Assembly (NCBI RefSeq): GCF_014852585.1 | Contig: NZ_JACVBX010000015.1 | Span: 1 to 64,000 of the forward strand | DNA: 64,000 bases | Source: Pseudomonas sp. PDM18 | GTDB taxonomy: Bacteria > Pseudomonadota > Gammaproteobacteria > Pseudomonadales > Pseudomonadaceae | Direction of reading: 5' to 3' | In this document: positions 28,844 through 36,665 of the stretch, piece by piece | Layout: the number at the start of each line of letters is the position of its first letter | How positions within the stretch are numbered: position 1 is the stretch's first letter | The notes under the pieces: model-generated | What the model was told of the DNA's origin: nothing | What the model saw: the letters and a program-made list of their open reading frames with translations, nothing else | Databases searched by the model: none | Position numbers and translations under genes: made by a program

Positions 28844-30540
28844 TGAAGCCCATGCAAGATGATCAGATGATCTTCATGATCTCGCTGCCGCGAAGTGGCT
28901 CTACGTTGCTGCAGAAGATATTAGGCGGTCATAGCGATATATATACCCGCTCCGAGCCATGGTTGCTTATTCATCCATTGTATGCGCTGAAGCGTGAGGG
29001 TATCCAGACTCGCTATAATGCAAGGCTGGCGGCAGCTGGCCTGCGGGACTTCATTTCGAATATCCCAGAAAAGGGTGAAAGCCTTTACTATGGTAGGCTT
29101 CGTAATTTTTATCTTTCCCTGTATTCCGCTTATCTTGAAAGTAGTGGGAAGTCACGATTCCTGGATAAGACGCCTCGCTACTACGAGGTGTTTGATGAGT
29201 TGCAACGGGTTTTTCCCAATGCGAAGTTCATTGTGCTCTATAGAAATCCGCTGGCCATCCTTTCGTCCATTCTTGAAACCTGGGTTAAGGATGATTATAG
29301 AAGGCTGAAAGGCTACAAGAGTGATCTTTATACAGGGATCGAGTTCCTTCAGCGTGATTTCTCCAAGTACTCCAATACCCACGTCGTTAGGTACGAGGAG
29401 CTGTTGTCGACGCCGGATATAATTGCCGAGGGATTATTCGACTTTCTCGAGCTTCCCCGCCAGCTTGAGTGTGTCGAGTATGGCGATAGGTCCGATGAAC
29501 GCTGGATGTATGGTGATCCAGTGACTGTTTACGAGAAGACCCGCCCTGATAGTTCGCATATCTCAGCCTGGAAGCAGCAACTGGATCATCCACAGCGCCG
29601 CAAGCTGTTGTCAGATTACTTGCAAGAGCTGGGGAGAGTTAGCTTCGAGCGGCTGGGTTATAACTTCGATGACGCAGCGAAATCACTTGCCGATAAAGCG
29701 CGTGAGCAGCAGGAAGCACAGATCGAGGGCGCCGGAATTTCCCTTAAAGGCTTGCTGCGCGAAGATGGAGAGATACTCAAGCAGTTGGCGAAGGAAAAAG
29801 CAGGACTGGTTGAGAAGGTTTCCTCTCTTGTGCTGAGTCTCCGCGTGAAAGATGAGCAGGGACAAGCTTTGCAAGAGCAGTTTGAGCTTTGCGATAGCCG
29901 TCGAGTCGCTAGTGAACGCCAGGTGGAGAAGCTGGAGCGGGATCTGTCTGGTCTTGGCAGGAACCTGCAGGAGCAAGCGGGCCTTCTTGAGATTAAGGAC
30001 GAAGGCATCCGGTTGGTTCGGGAGAGTTTGCAAGAGCAAGCTAGTCTTCTCGAAGCCAAGGACAACAATATTCTATTGATGCGCGAGAGTCTGCGCGAAT
30101 ACGCGGGCTTGCTTGAATTGAAAGATAGGAGCATGAGCGAATTGAGTTCTCGGGCGGAAGAGGCGTCTGCTAAGGCGCACGATGCCGCTGCGATGCTCAA
30201 GGAGTGTCGGTCTGAGTTGGATGTGTTGAAAGCCCAGTTGGAAAGTGTGCTTCTGGAAAATTCCAATGTCAGCAAAGAGATGATTGAGAAAAATAACGAG
30301 GTTACAAGTCTCGTCAAGTATCTCAGTGATAGAGATGCAGTGCTTGGTGAGCAAGACTTGTTGATCCAAGAGCATAAGATGGAGAACGGAAGGCTTACTG
30401 AAGAGCTTTTCGGTTTCTTGTCCGCTGCTGCCGAAGTTTGTCGTTACAGGGTGCTCACGAATCCATTGAAAAAATTGAAAGCCTATAAAGAGCTTCTTCG
30501 CGTCTATCAGGTCGTTCGTGGGGCGCGAAAATATAATTAG
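28840..30540 (+). CDS. sulfotransferase domain fused to a long C-terminal coiled coil
   Basis: A 566-residue protein. Residues 1-260 are a PAPS-dependent sulfotransferase: the 5'-phosphosulfate loop ISLPRSGSTLLQKIL (about 14-28) and the 3'-phosphate motif YRNPLAILSSI (about 134-144) are clear. Residues about 290-535 are almost all heptad-patterned, Glu/Leu/Lys/Gln-rich helix, including diverged repeats of the type LLEIKDEGIRLVRESLQEQA. A short basic end (NPLKKLKAYKELLRVYQVVRGARKYN) may bind membrane. The position directly after wzt and the enzyme-plus-coiled-coil layout recall WbdD, the chain terminator and ruler. Codon use is AT-richer than the flanks. A sulfated sugar is possible; the ruler role is inferred. 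Confidence 0.8.
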   Translation: MMKPMQDDQMIFMISLPRSGSTLLQKILGGHSDIYTRSEPWLLIHPLYALKREGIQTRYNARLAAAGLRDFISNIPEKGESLYYGRLRNFYLSLYSAYLESSGKSRFLDKTPRYYEVFDELQRVFPNAKFIVLYRNPLAILSSILETWVKDDYRRLKGYKSDLYTGIEFLQRDFSKYSNTHVVRYEELLSTPDIIAEGLFDFLELPRQLECVEYGDRSDERWMYGDPVTVYEKTRPDSSHISAWKQQLDHPQRRKLLSDYLQELGRVSFERLGYNFDDAAKSLADKAREQQEAQIEGAGISLKGLLREDGEILKQLAKEKAGLVEKVSSLVLSLRVKDEQGQALQEQFELCDSRRVASERQVEKLERDLSGLGRNLQEQAGLLEIKDEGIRLVRESLQEQASLLEAKDNNILLMRESLREYAGLLELKDRSMSELSSRAEEASAKAHDAAAMLKECRSELDVLKAQLESVLLENSNVSKEMIEKNNEVTSLVKYLSDRDAVLGEQDLLIQEHKMENGRLTEELFGFLSAAAEVCRYRVLTNPLKKLKAYKELLRVYQVVRGARKYN

Positions 30541-30595
30541 TTTTGGAAGATTCGGTTCTCTATTGATTCTTCAATTTTAAAGTTGAGCAAAGGAA

Positions 30596-32317
30596 ATGGT
30601 TAAAGGATTTTTTCAGTACTTCGGGCGTCTGGTCGGACTGCGGGAGCGCCAGGGGCGGCAAGTGAATTTGACCGTGGTTACAGTAACCTATAATGCTAGC
30701 GAAGCGTTAGAGGCCACCGTAAAGTCTGTTGCTTCGCAATCGTCCAGCGATTTTGAGTACATCATTGTCGATGGTGCTTCGACTGATGGAACCGCTGATG
30801 TCGTACGGAAATATCCTGAGGCTATTTCAACTTTCATATCTGAGCCAGATGAAGGTATCTATCATGCAATGAACAAGGGTGTTCAGTTGGCCAGTGGCCG
30901 CTGGATACTCTTTCTTAATGCTGGTGATACCTTTTTCTCGGAAGACACCGTGCTAGCTCTCGAAACTGAACTGGATGAGGAGTTTGACTTCGTATTTGGT
31001 GATCGGAACAGGGTTTCGAACAGCGGTGAGACAACACTCGAGTTGTCCGGCCCCATTCAGGATACTCTGAACAGAGAAGTCGTTTTTCACCAGGCTTGTG
31101 CCACAAAGACATCGTTGCTGAAAGAAAAACCTTATAATACGAATTATCTGTTAGCAGCTGACTTCGAATACATAGTCTCTTCTTGGGCGCGCCAGAGACG
31201 GTTCAAGAAGATATCAATGGTAATTGCCAATTTTCAGAGCGGCGGGAAAAGTGCTACGCAGCATGTTCTCGCTCGGCTGGAGGCTTCTCATGCTATTGCA
31301 AAATATCATAAGGGAGAGCCTGGAAAGGTCAGACAGAATTCCTTCTATAGATCGTTGGCCTGGAGCAATCTTGGGTTCGCTATAAATGATAAATTGCAGG
31401 CGTTAAAATCGAAAAGTACAGATCTGGAATTTTACGTATCGTCGGACGGCGGGAAGCTCAAGCTGGCTGCCAACATTTCCACGCGTGAAGCATTCGAACT
31501 GACGAACTGTATCAATCAGGCGTTTTCCAGTGTAGTGACAAAGGAACCTATATCCTCGGCGGCTCCGGAGGCTCCACGTGGCAAGCCATTGTTCACTATT
31601 GTTACTGTAACGTTCAATGCAGAATCACTCCTCCAGCAGACAATTGACAGCGTCCTAAGTCAAAAGTTCAGGGATTTTGAATACATAATCATCGATGGGG
31701 CCTCAACGGACGGCACTGTTGAAATCATCAGGAAAAATGCTGACGGAGTGACTCGCTGGATTAGTGAACGGGATAGTGGAATTTACGATGCAATGAACAA
31801 AGGTATTGACCTTGCGAGTGGCGAGTGGGTCAATTTCATGAACGCTGGCGATATATTCGCCAGTGATGACGTACTTTCGTCCATTGCTGCCAATGTTTCT
31901 GATAAAGATGCTGTCCTATATGGGGATCGTTACTACATAAAGGACGGGCGTAAGGAACTGCAGTGCGCAAAAGCCATCGACACCATTTTTGAACGCATGC
32001 CATTTGGACACCAATCGACATTTGTGCGATGTGATGTTCTGAAAAACTATAAATTCAATCAAACCTATAAGTATGCCGCTGACTATAACCTTTTGATGAG
32101 TCTGTACCTAAAGGGATATGTCTTTAGGTATGTGAATATTCCTGTGTGCGAGTTTCTTGCGGGTGGTCAGAGTGAATCCGGGTTGCGACCTTATCTCGAG
32201 ACTATAAAGATTCTGCTCGATCATACTTCTAATAAGGAAGTTATTGCGAAAAATATCTATTTCAAAGCCTTCCAACGGATTGGGATGGAGCTTTGTGAGA
32301 AGGTCGTGGAGGAATGA
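30596..32317 (+). CDS. tandem two-domain GT2 glycosyltransferase
   Basis: A 573-residue protein with two family-2 glycosyltransferase domains of the same subtype. Domain 1 (about 23-240) has TVVTVTYNASEALEATVKSV and FEYIIVDGASTDGTADVV; domain 2 (about 335-560) has TIVTVTFNAESLLQQTIDSV and FEYIIIDGASTDGTVEII. Both keep the AMNKG and LNAGD/MNAGD (DXD-like) stretches and a later acidic motif, so both may be active. Such WfgS/WcaA-like domains often use UDP- or GDP-sugars. A two-site enzyme could make alternating linkages of the repeat unit. Start ATG 30596 with AAAGGAA upstream; low GC. Confidence 0.88.
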   Translation: MVKGFFQYFGRLVGLRERQGRQVNLTVVTVTYNASEALEATVKSVASQSSSDFEYIIVDGASTDGTADVVRKYPEAISTFISEPDEGIYHAMNKGVQLASGRWILFLNAGDTFFSEDTVLALETELDEEFDFVFGDRNRVSNSGETTLELSGPIQDTLNREVVFHQACATKTSLLKEKPYNTNYLLAADFEYIVSSWARQRRFKKISMVIANFQSGGKSATQHVLARLEASHAIAKYHKGEPGKVRQNSFYRSLAWSNLGFAINDKLQALKSKSTDLEFYVSSDGGKLKLAANISTREAFELTNCINQAFSSVVTKEPISSAAPEAPRGKPLFTIVTVTFNAESLLQQTIDSVLSQKFRDFEYIIIDGASTDGTVEIIRKNADGVTRWISERDSGIYDAMNKGIDLASGEWVNFMNAGDIFASDDVLSSIAANVSDKDAVLYGDRYYIKDGRKELQCAKAIDTIFERMPFGHQSTFVRCDVLKNYKFNQTYKYAADYNLLMSLYLKGYVFRYVNIPVCEFLAGGQSESGLRPYLETIKILLDHTSNKEVIAKNIYFKAFQRIGMELCEKVVEE

Positions 32318-33483
32318 TGCTTACTCAAAGGAAGGCAATGGCGATCGATTGGGATAAAGTTCTTGAAATAGATAGTCATATATATTCAAGCTTTGATCCC
32401 GAGGCACGCAAGAAGCACTTTTGGAAAACTCTTGAAGAGGTTTTCAAGTCTCGCCCAAATCTTGACAAGGATATATCACCCTGCGATTTTCTCTTCGTTA
32501 AGTCAATGAGGCGCGCAGATTATGATTGGCTGTTCGAATCAATTGCACAAGAGTGCTTGCGATCGAAAAGGTTGCTCGATATTTATAGGATATATACTGG
32601 TAAGCTTCGTCCATACCCGCTTCTGCTGGTTTTAAAATACTTTCCATTGTTTTTCAGTATGCTGTCACACGGCTTTCACAAGGCCGTTTATTTGTTCGTG
32701 AAAGCCGTTGGTTATCTTGAGGTTCTTGAGCGAGTTGGCAAGTTCTATCCTCATCAGAATCTTGTGGTTTTTGCCGATATGCAACCTATAGATAATCTTC
32801 TTGTGCAGGCGGCGCGACTTCGCAATCAAAAGACCGTTACGTTGCAACATGGGCTTTATGTCGATTATAGCGAGAAGCCAAATATTAATGTGGTCAATTA
32901 CAAGAATATGGTGAGTGAGTACTTTCTGGCCTGGGGGGCTGCGACAGGTGAGTTGATAAATAACTACCATTCCGGGGCTAAGGTTGTTCTTTGTGGTAAG
33001 CCAATGAAGGAACCAGCGCTCCAAGATGAACAGGGTGATTACTTTACTGTCCTGTTCGATCAGAACGCATTCCGCTCGTACAACGCTGAAATGCTGCGGA
33101 TAGCCTACGATCTGGCGAAGAAAACCAAGCTGAAAGTCAATGTCAGGTTTCATCCGCGAAATAACCCTGCCAGTTACAGGGTGCGTCAGGATAGCACCTA
33201 TACAGGTTTGAGTTGGGAGGGGTCGAGATTCATTCTGGCCCATACCACCAGTATGATTCATGAAATCATGAGGTTCGGTGTTCCGGTCTTCAAGTATGAC
33301 ACAGAGATTCCCTGTGCTGATGTTCCATGTGAGCTCAAATTCAAGAGTGTTGATGACCTCCGCGGACTGGTTGCCGGGATTCGAAACGCCGAATTCGATT
33401 TTGAGGAAGTGGCGGGTCGCTATATTTGCAGTGTTGGTGATGAATCTCTTTTTCGGTATCGAGACTTTTTCTCAAGAGTCTAG
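32314..33483 (+). CDS. putative GT-B-fold glycosyltransferase, CMP-sugar type suspected
   Basis: A 389-residue protein without an obvious named family. The first 120 residues are helical and basic. In the second half, VTLQHGLYVDYS (about 178), VNVRFHPRNNPASY (about 273) and ILAHTTSMIHEIMRFGVPVFKYD (about 308) follow the order seen in GT-B enzymes with an HP motif and an S/T-rich motif that bind CMP (polysialyl-, sialyl- and Kdo-transferases), and also in CDP-glycerol phosphotransferases. The neighbouring cytidylyltransferase favours a CMP-sugar donor. Start ATG 32314 overlaps the previous stop; ATG 32341 (MAIDWDKV) is an alternative. AT-rich. Confidence 0.6.
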   Translation: MMLTQRKAMAIDWDKVLEIDSHIYSSFDPEARKKHFWKTLEEVFKSRPNLDKDISPCDFLFVKSMRRADYDWLFESIAQECLRSKRLLDIYRIYTGKLRPYPLLLVLKYFPLFFSMLSHGFHKAVYLFVKAVGYLEVLERVGKFYPHQNLVVFADMQPIDNLLVQAARLRNQKTVTLQHGLYVDYSEKPNINVVNYKNMVSEYFLAWGAATGELINNYHSGAKVVLCGKPMKEPALQDEQGDYFTVLFDQNAFRSYNAEMLRIAYDLAKKTKLKVNVRFHPRNNPASYRVRQDSTYTGLSWEGSRFILAHTTSMIHEIMRFGVPVFKYDTEIPCADVPCELKFKSVDDLRGLVAGIRNAEFDFEEVAGRYICSVGDESLFRYRDFFSRV

Positions 33484-33530
33484 ATGTTGCAGGACTGAAT
33501 AATTCGATCAACTACTGTTGGGCTACGGTA

Positions 33531-35132
33531 ATGAAACTATTAGACTGCACTCTCCGCGATGGCGGCTATTACAATTCATGGAACTTCGAAACTGGTCTGA
33601 TCAATGAATACCTGCAGGCCATGGCGGCGGTGGGCGTTCACTATGTTGAACTGGGGCTTCGCTCGCTACGCAACGAGGGTTTCCGTGGCCCGTGCGCATT
33701 TACCACCGACGAGTTCGTAAACACCCTCGAAATTCCCGAGAGTCTGACTCCTGGGGTGATGATCAACGCATCTGAGCTGGTCGCCAAGAATGCCAATCTG
33801 GAACGCATTCTCGAGCGCCTTTTCCCCGTAGAGGCCTCAGCATCGCGTATCAAGCTTGTGCGCATCGCCTGCCACGTTCACGAGTTCTCTGCCGCATTGC
33901 CGGCCAGTTCCTGGTTGGTGGAACGAGGTTACAAGGTTGGCTTCAATCTGATGCAGGTCTCCGACCGTTCTCAGTCGGACATTGAGGCGCTAGCCAAGGA
34001 GGCCAGCAAGTGGCCGCTGGATGTCCTGTATTTCGCCGATAGCCTGGGCAGCATGAGCCCCGCTCAGTGCTCGCAGATCATCGGCTGGTTGCGTAATTAC
34101 TGGTCGGGGCCCTTGGGGATCCATACCCACGACAACATGGGGATGGCGCTACAGAACAGCCTGCAAGCTCTGGACGATGGCGTTACCTGGTTGGATGCCA
34201 CTGTTACAGGGATGGGGCGCGGACCTGGCAATGCGAAGACTGAGTACCTGGTGCTTGAACTCTCCGAACGCTTCAACCTCAAGCCAAACATCACGCCACT
34301 GATGGGATTGATCCGTCGTTTCTTCCTGTCGATGAAGCAACGCTGTGGCTGGGGGGCAAACACCTACTACTATATTGCCGGCAAATACGGTATTCATCCT
34401 ACCTATGTGCAGGAGATGCTCGCCGACTCCCGTTACAACGAGGAAGACATCCTTGCTGTCCTTGAGCATCTTCGGGTTGAAGGCGGGAAGAAATACAGCG
34501 CTGACACTCTGGACGCCGCCCGACATTTCTATCAGGGCATACCTCGCGGCCAATGGCGCCCTGCGCAAGTACTGGAAGGAAAAACCGTGCTCATCCTGGG
34601 GTCCGGACCCGGTGTCGCCGAGCACCGTGGCGCGCTCGAGCGCTTCATTCGCGAGTCCGCTCCCTATGTGCTGGCGCTCAATACCCAGTCGGTCATTGCT
34701 GCCGAGTTGATCGATGCTCGCGTTGCCTGCCACCCCGTCCGACTGCTGGCCGACTGCGACGAGCATGCACGCTTACCCCAGCCCCTGATCACACCGGCAA
34801 GCATGTTACCTCCCGATATCCAGGAGTCGCTGCGCGGGAAGGAACTGCTCGACTACGGCCTGGGAGTGCAGAAAGGGGCGTTCGAGTTCGCCGCTGACCA
34901 CAGTGTACTTCCTGCGGCTCTGGTGATCGTCTATGCGCTGGCGGTGGCCAATAGCGGCAAGGCAGCAAAGGTGCTGCTCGCCGGTTTCGATGGCTATGGC
35001 GCGGATGATCCACGCAGCCGCGAGATGCAGGAGCTTCTCAACGCTTATCTGGAGCAGGACGACCACGTGAAGCTGTGCTCCATCACGCCTACGCGTTACA
35101 GCATTCCCAGTAAATCCGTATACGCACTCTGA
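33531..35132 (+). CDS. DRE-TIM (HMGL-like) aldolase fused to a C-terminal GSGPG domain
   Basis: A 533-residue two-domain protein. Residues 1-300 form a TIM barrel of the HMG-CoA lyase / 4-hydroxy-2-oxoacid aldolase family: DCTLRDGGYYNSW (about 5-17, metal Asp and catalytic Arg) and HTHDNMGMAL (about 198-207, two metal His) are intact. Residues about 348-533 start VLILGSGPGVAEHRGAL and contain LALNTQSVIAAELIDARVACHPVRLL, suggesting a nucleotide-binding fold like DUF115 or GT42. With the next two genes (KdsB-like, HAD) I infer it makes a 2-keto-3-deoxy (ulosonic) acid by pyruvate aldol addition. Start ATG 33531. Confidence 0.72.
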   Translation: MKLLDCTLRDGGYYNSWNFETGLINEYLQAMAAVGVHYVELGLRSLRNEGFRGPCAFTTDEFVNTLEIPESLTPGVMINASELVAKNANLERILERLFPVEASASRIKLVRIACHVHEFSAALPASSWLVERGYKVGFNLMQVSDRSQSDIEALAKEASKWPLDVLYFADSLGSMSPAQCSQIIGWLRNYWSGPLGIHTHDNMGMALQNSLQALDDGVTWLDATVTGMGRGPGNAKTEYLVLELSERFNLKPNITPLMGLIRRFFLSMKQRCGWGANTYYYIAGKYGIHPTYVQEMLADSRYNEEDILAVLEHLRVEGGKKYSADTLDAARHFYQGIPRGQWRPAQVLEGKTVLILGSGPGVAEHRGALERFIRESAPYVLALNTQSVIAAELIDARVACHPVRLLADCDEHARLPQPLITPASMLPPDIQESLRGKELLDYGLGVQKGAFEFAADHSVLPAALVIVYALAVANSGKAAKVLLAGFDGYGADDPRSREMQELLNAYLEQDDHVKLCSITPTRYSIPSKSVYAL

Positions 35133-35140
35133 AGGTTGCC

Positions 35141-35881
35141 ATGAAGTCTGTCGTCATCATTCCGGCTCGCTACAAATCCTCCCGCTTCCCTGGCAAGCCA
35201 TTGGTGCCGTTGCTGGGGAAACCCATGATCCTTTGGGTGGCAGAGCTGTCCGCAGAGGCTGTCGGACGAGACTCGGTCTACGTGGCGACTGATGATGAAC
35301 GGATCGCTCAGATTGTCGAGGCTGCTGGATTCTCTGCGGTGATGACAAGTTCTTCCGCGCTGACCGGAACTGATCGTCTGGCGGAGGCTGCCAGGCAGAT
35401 CGATGCTGACATCTACATCAATGTCCAGGGTGATGAGCCGGTCATTGATCCGTTGGACATCCGCAAGGTACGGGATCTGAAGCGCGAAAACCTGGATTCG
35501 ATCATCAATGCCTATTGCTGGATTCACGACGGCGAAGACCCCGATAGCGTGAATGTCCCGAAGGTCATCAGCAACGAGCAGAACCGTCTGATTTACATGT
35601 CACGCAAGGCGCTTCCCGGTTACAAGGATGAGAAGAACGCGCCGGCAAGGTACAAGAAGCAGGTTTGCATCTACGCCTTCACTCGGGAGGAACTCGAGGC
35701 GTTCCAGTCCTTTGGGCGCAAGAGTGCATTGGAAGCCTGTGAGGATATTGAAATCCTGCGCTTCCTTGAAATGAACAAGAGCATTCTCATGGTCGAGTCG
35801 TCTGGCGGCAGTTTGGCGGTAGATGTGCCCGAAGACGTTGCTCCTGTTGAGGCCGCTTTGCAGAGGCGGGAAGGGCAGTGA
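35141..35881 (+). CDS. KdsB-like CMP-ulosonic acid cytidylyltransferase
   Basis: A 246-residue nucleotidyltransferase of the 3-deoxy-manno-octulosonate cytidylyltransferase family. IIPARYKSSRFPGKPL (about 6-21) is the CTP-binding loop and NVQGDEPVIDP (about 93-103) supplies the metal Asp; CIYAFTREELEAF matches the KdsB C-terminal part. It sits far from lpxK/murB, where the housekeeping kdsB normally lies, and has diverged residues, so I take it as a paralogue activating a different ulosonic acid rather than the essential kdsB. Start ATG 35141; the HAD gene overlaps it by 4 bp. Confidence 0.85.
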   Translation: MKSVVIIPARYKSSRFPGKPLVPLLGKPMILWVAELSAEAVGRDSVYVATDDERIAQIVEAAGFSAVMTSSSALTGTDRLAEAARQIDADIYINVQGDEPVIDPLDIRKVRDLKRENLDSIINAYCWIHDGEDPDSVNVPKVISNEQNRLIYMSRKALPGYKDEKNAPARYKKQVCIYAFTREELEAFQSFGRKSALEACEDIEILRFLEMNKSILMVESSGGSLAVDVPEDVAPVEAALQRREGQ

Positions 35882-36555
35882 AGCTTTCCGACTACAAGAC
35901 ACTAATCTTCGATTGCGACGGTGTGATTCTGGACTCCAACAAGGTCAAGACGCAGGCGTTTTTCACTACTGCATTGCCGTACGGAGAAGCCGCAGCGATT
36001 GCGCTGGTTGACTACCACACAGCAAACGGTGGCATCTCCCGCTACCGCAAATTCGAATATTTTCTTTCCCACATCGTTGGACGGCACATCGACGAGGCAG
36101 CTCTCCAGCAGTTGCTCGTCGCTTATTCGAGTGAGGTTCACAAGGGGTTGCGTGAGTGCCAGTGTGCCGATGGCCTGGCAGAGTTACGTAGACTCACCCA
36201 GGGTAGCCGCTGGCTCGTAGCCTCCGGTGGCGATCAGCAGGAGTTGCGTGAACTCTTCCGCGAGCGAGGCCTGGCCGATTTGTTCGACGGGGGCATCTTC
36301 GGTAGCCCTGACAACAAGATCGATATCCTGCAAAGAGAAGTCGATAGCGCAAACATCCAGTTGCCGGCGCTCTTCATCGGCGACAGCCGATATGACCATG
36401 TAGCAGCCAGTCATTTCGATATGGGATTTGTCTTTGTGCAAGGCTGGACTGAGTTCGAAGGCTATATCGAATACTGCGAGCAACACGGTTTGAAAATAGT
36501 TGATTCGCTGAAGAGTCTTCTGCCAACTCTTCCCGAGAGGATTGAGTCGACCTAA
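35878..36555 (+). CDS. HAD-superfamily phosphatase
   Basis: A 225-residue HAD subfamily I hydrolase. Motif I is FDCDGVILDSN (Asp12, Asp14), motif II is VASGGDQQE (the usual Ser/Thr region), the Lys is in SPDNKIDIL and motif IV is FIGDSRYDHVAA. The helical cap (about 20-90) makes it beta-PGM/GPH-like rather than KdsC-like. In this operon it probably dephosphorylates a phosphorylated ulosonic acid or its precursor before CMP activation. Start GTG 35878 inside the stop of the cytidylyltransferase gene (GTGA). Confidence 0.83.
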   Translation: MKLSDYKTLIFDCDGVILDSNKVKTQAFFTTALPYGEAAAIALVDYHTANGGISRYRKFEYFLSHIVGRHIDEAALQQLLVAYSSEVHKGLRECQCADGLAELRRLTQGSRWLVASGGDQQELRELFRERGLADLFDGGIFGSPDNKIDILQREVDSANIQLPALFIGDSRYDHVAASHFDMGFVFVQGWTEFEGYIEYCEQHGLKIVDSLKSLLPTLPERIEST

Positions 36556-36616
36556 TCGCCTGCCTGTTCGGATTGCGGCATCCTGCCTGATCCGAACGTC
36601 ACACCACTTGAACAGC

Positions 36617-36650
36617 AAAAAAAGCCCGGCATCCTTGCCGGGCGTTTTCG
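36617..36650. terminator. bidirectional rho-independent terminator
   Basis: AAAAGCCCGGC-atcctt-GCCGGGCGTTTTC between the convergent HAD gene and the amino-acid permease gene. It closes the polysaccharide operon. Confidence 0.88.
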
Positions 36651-36665
36651 TTTCACGTCGAACGC

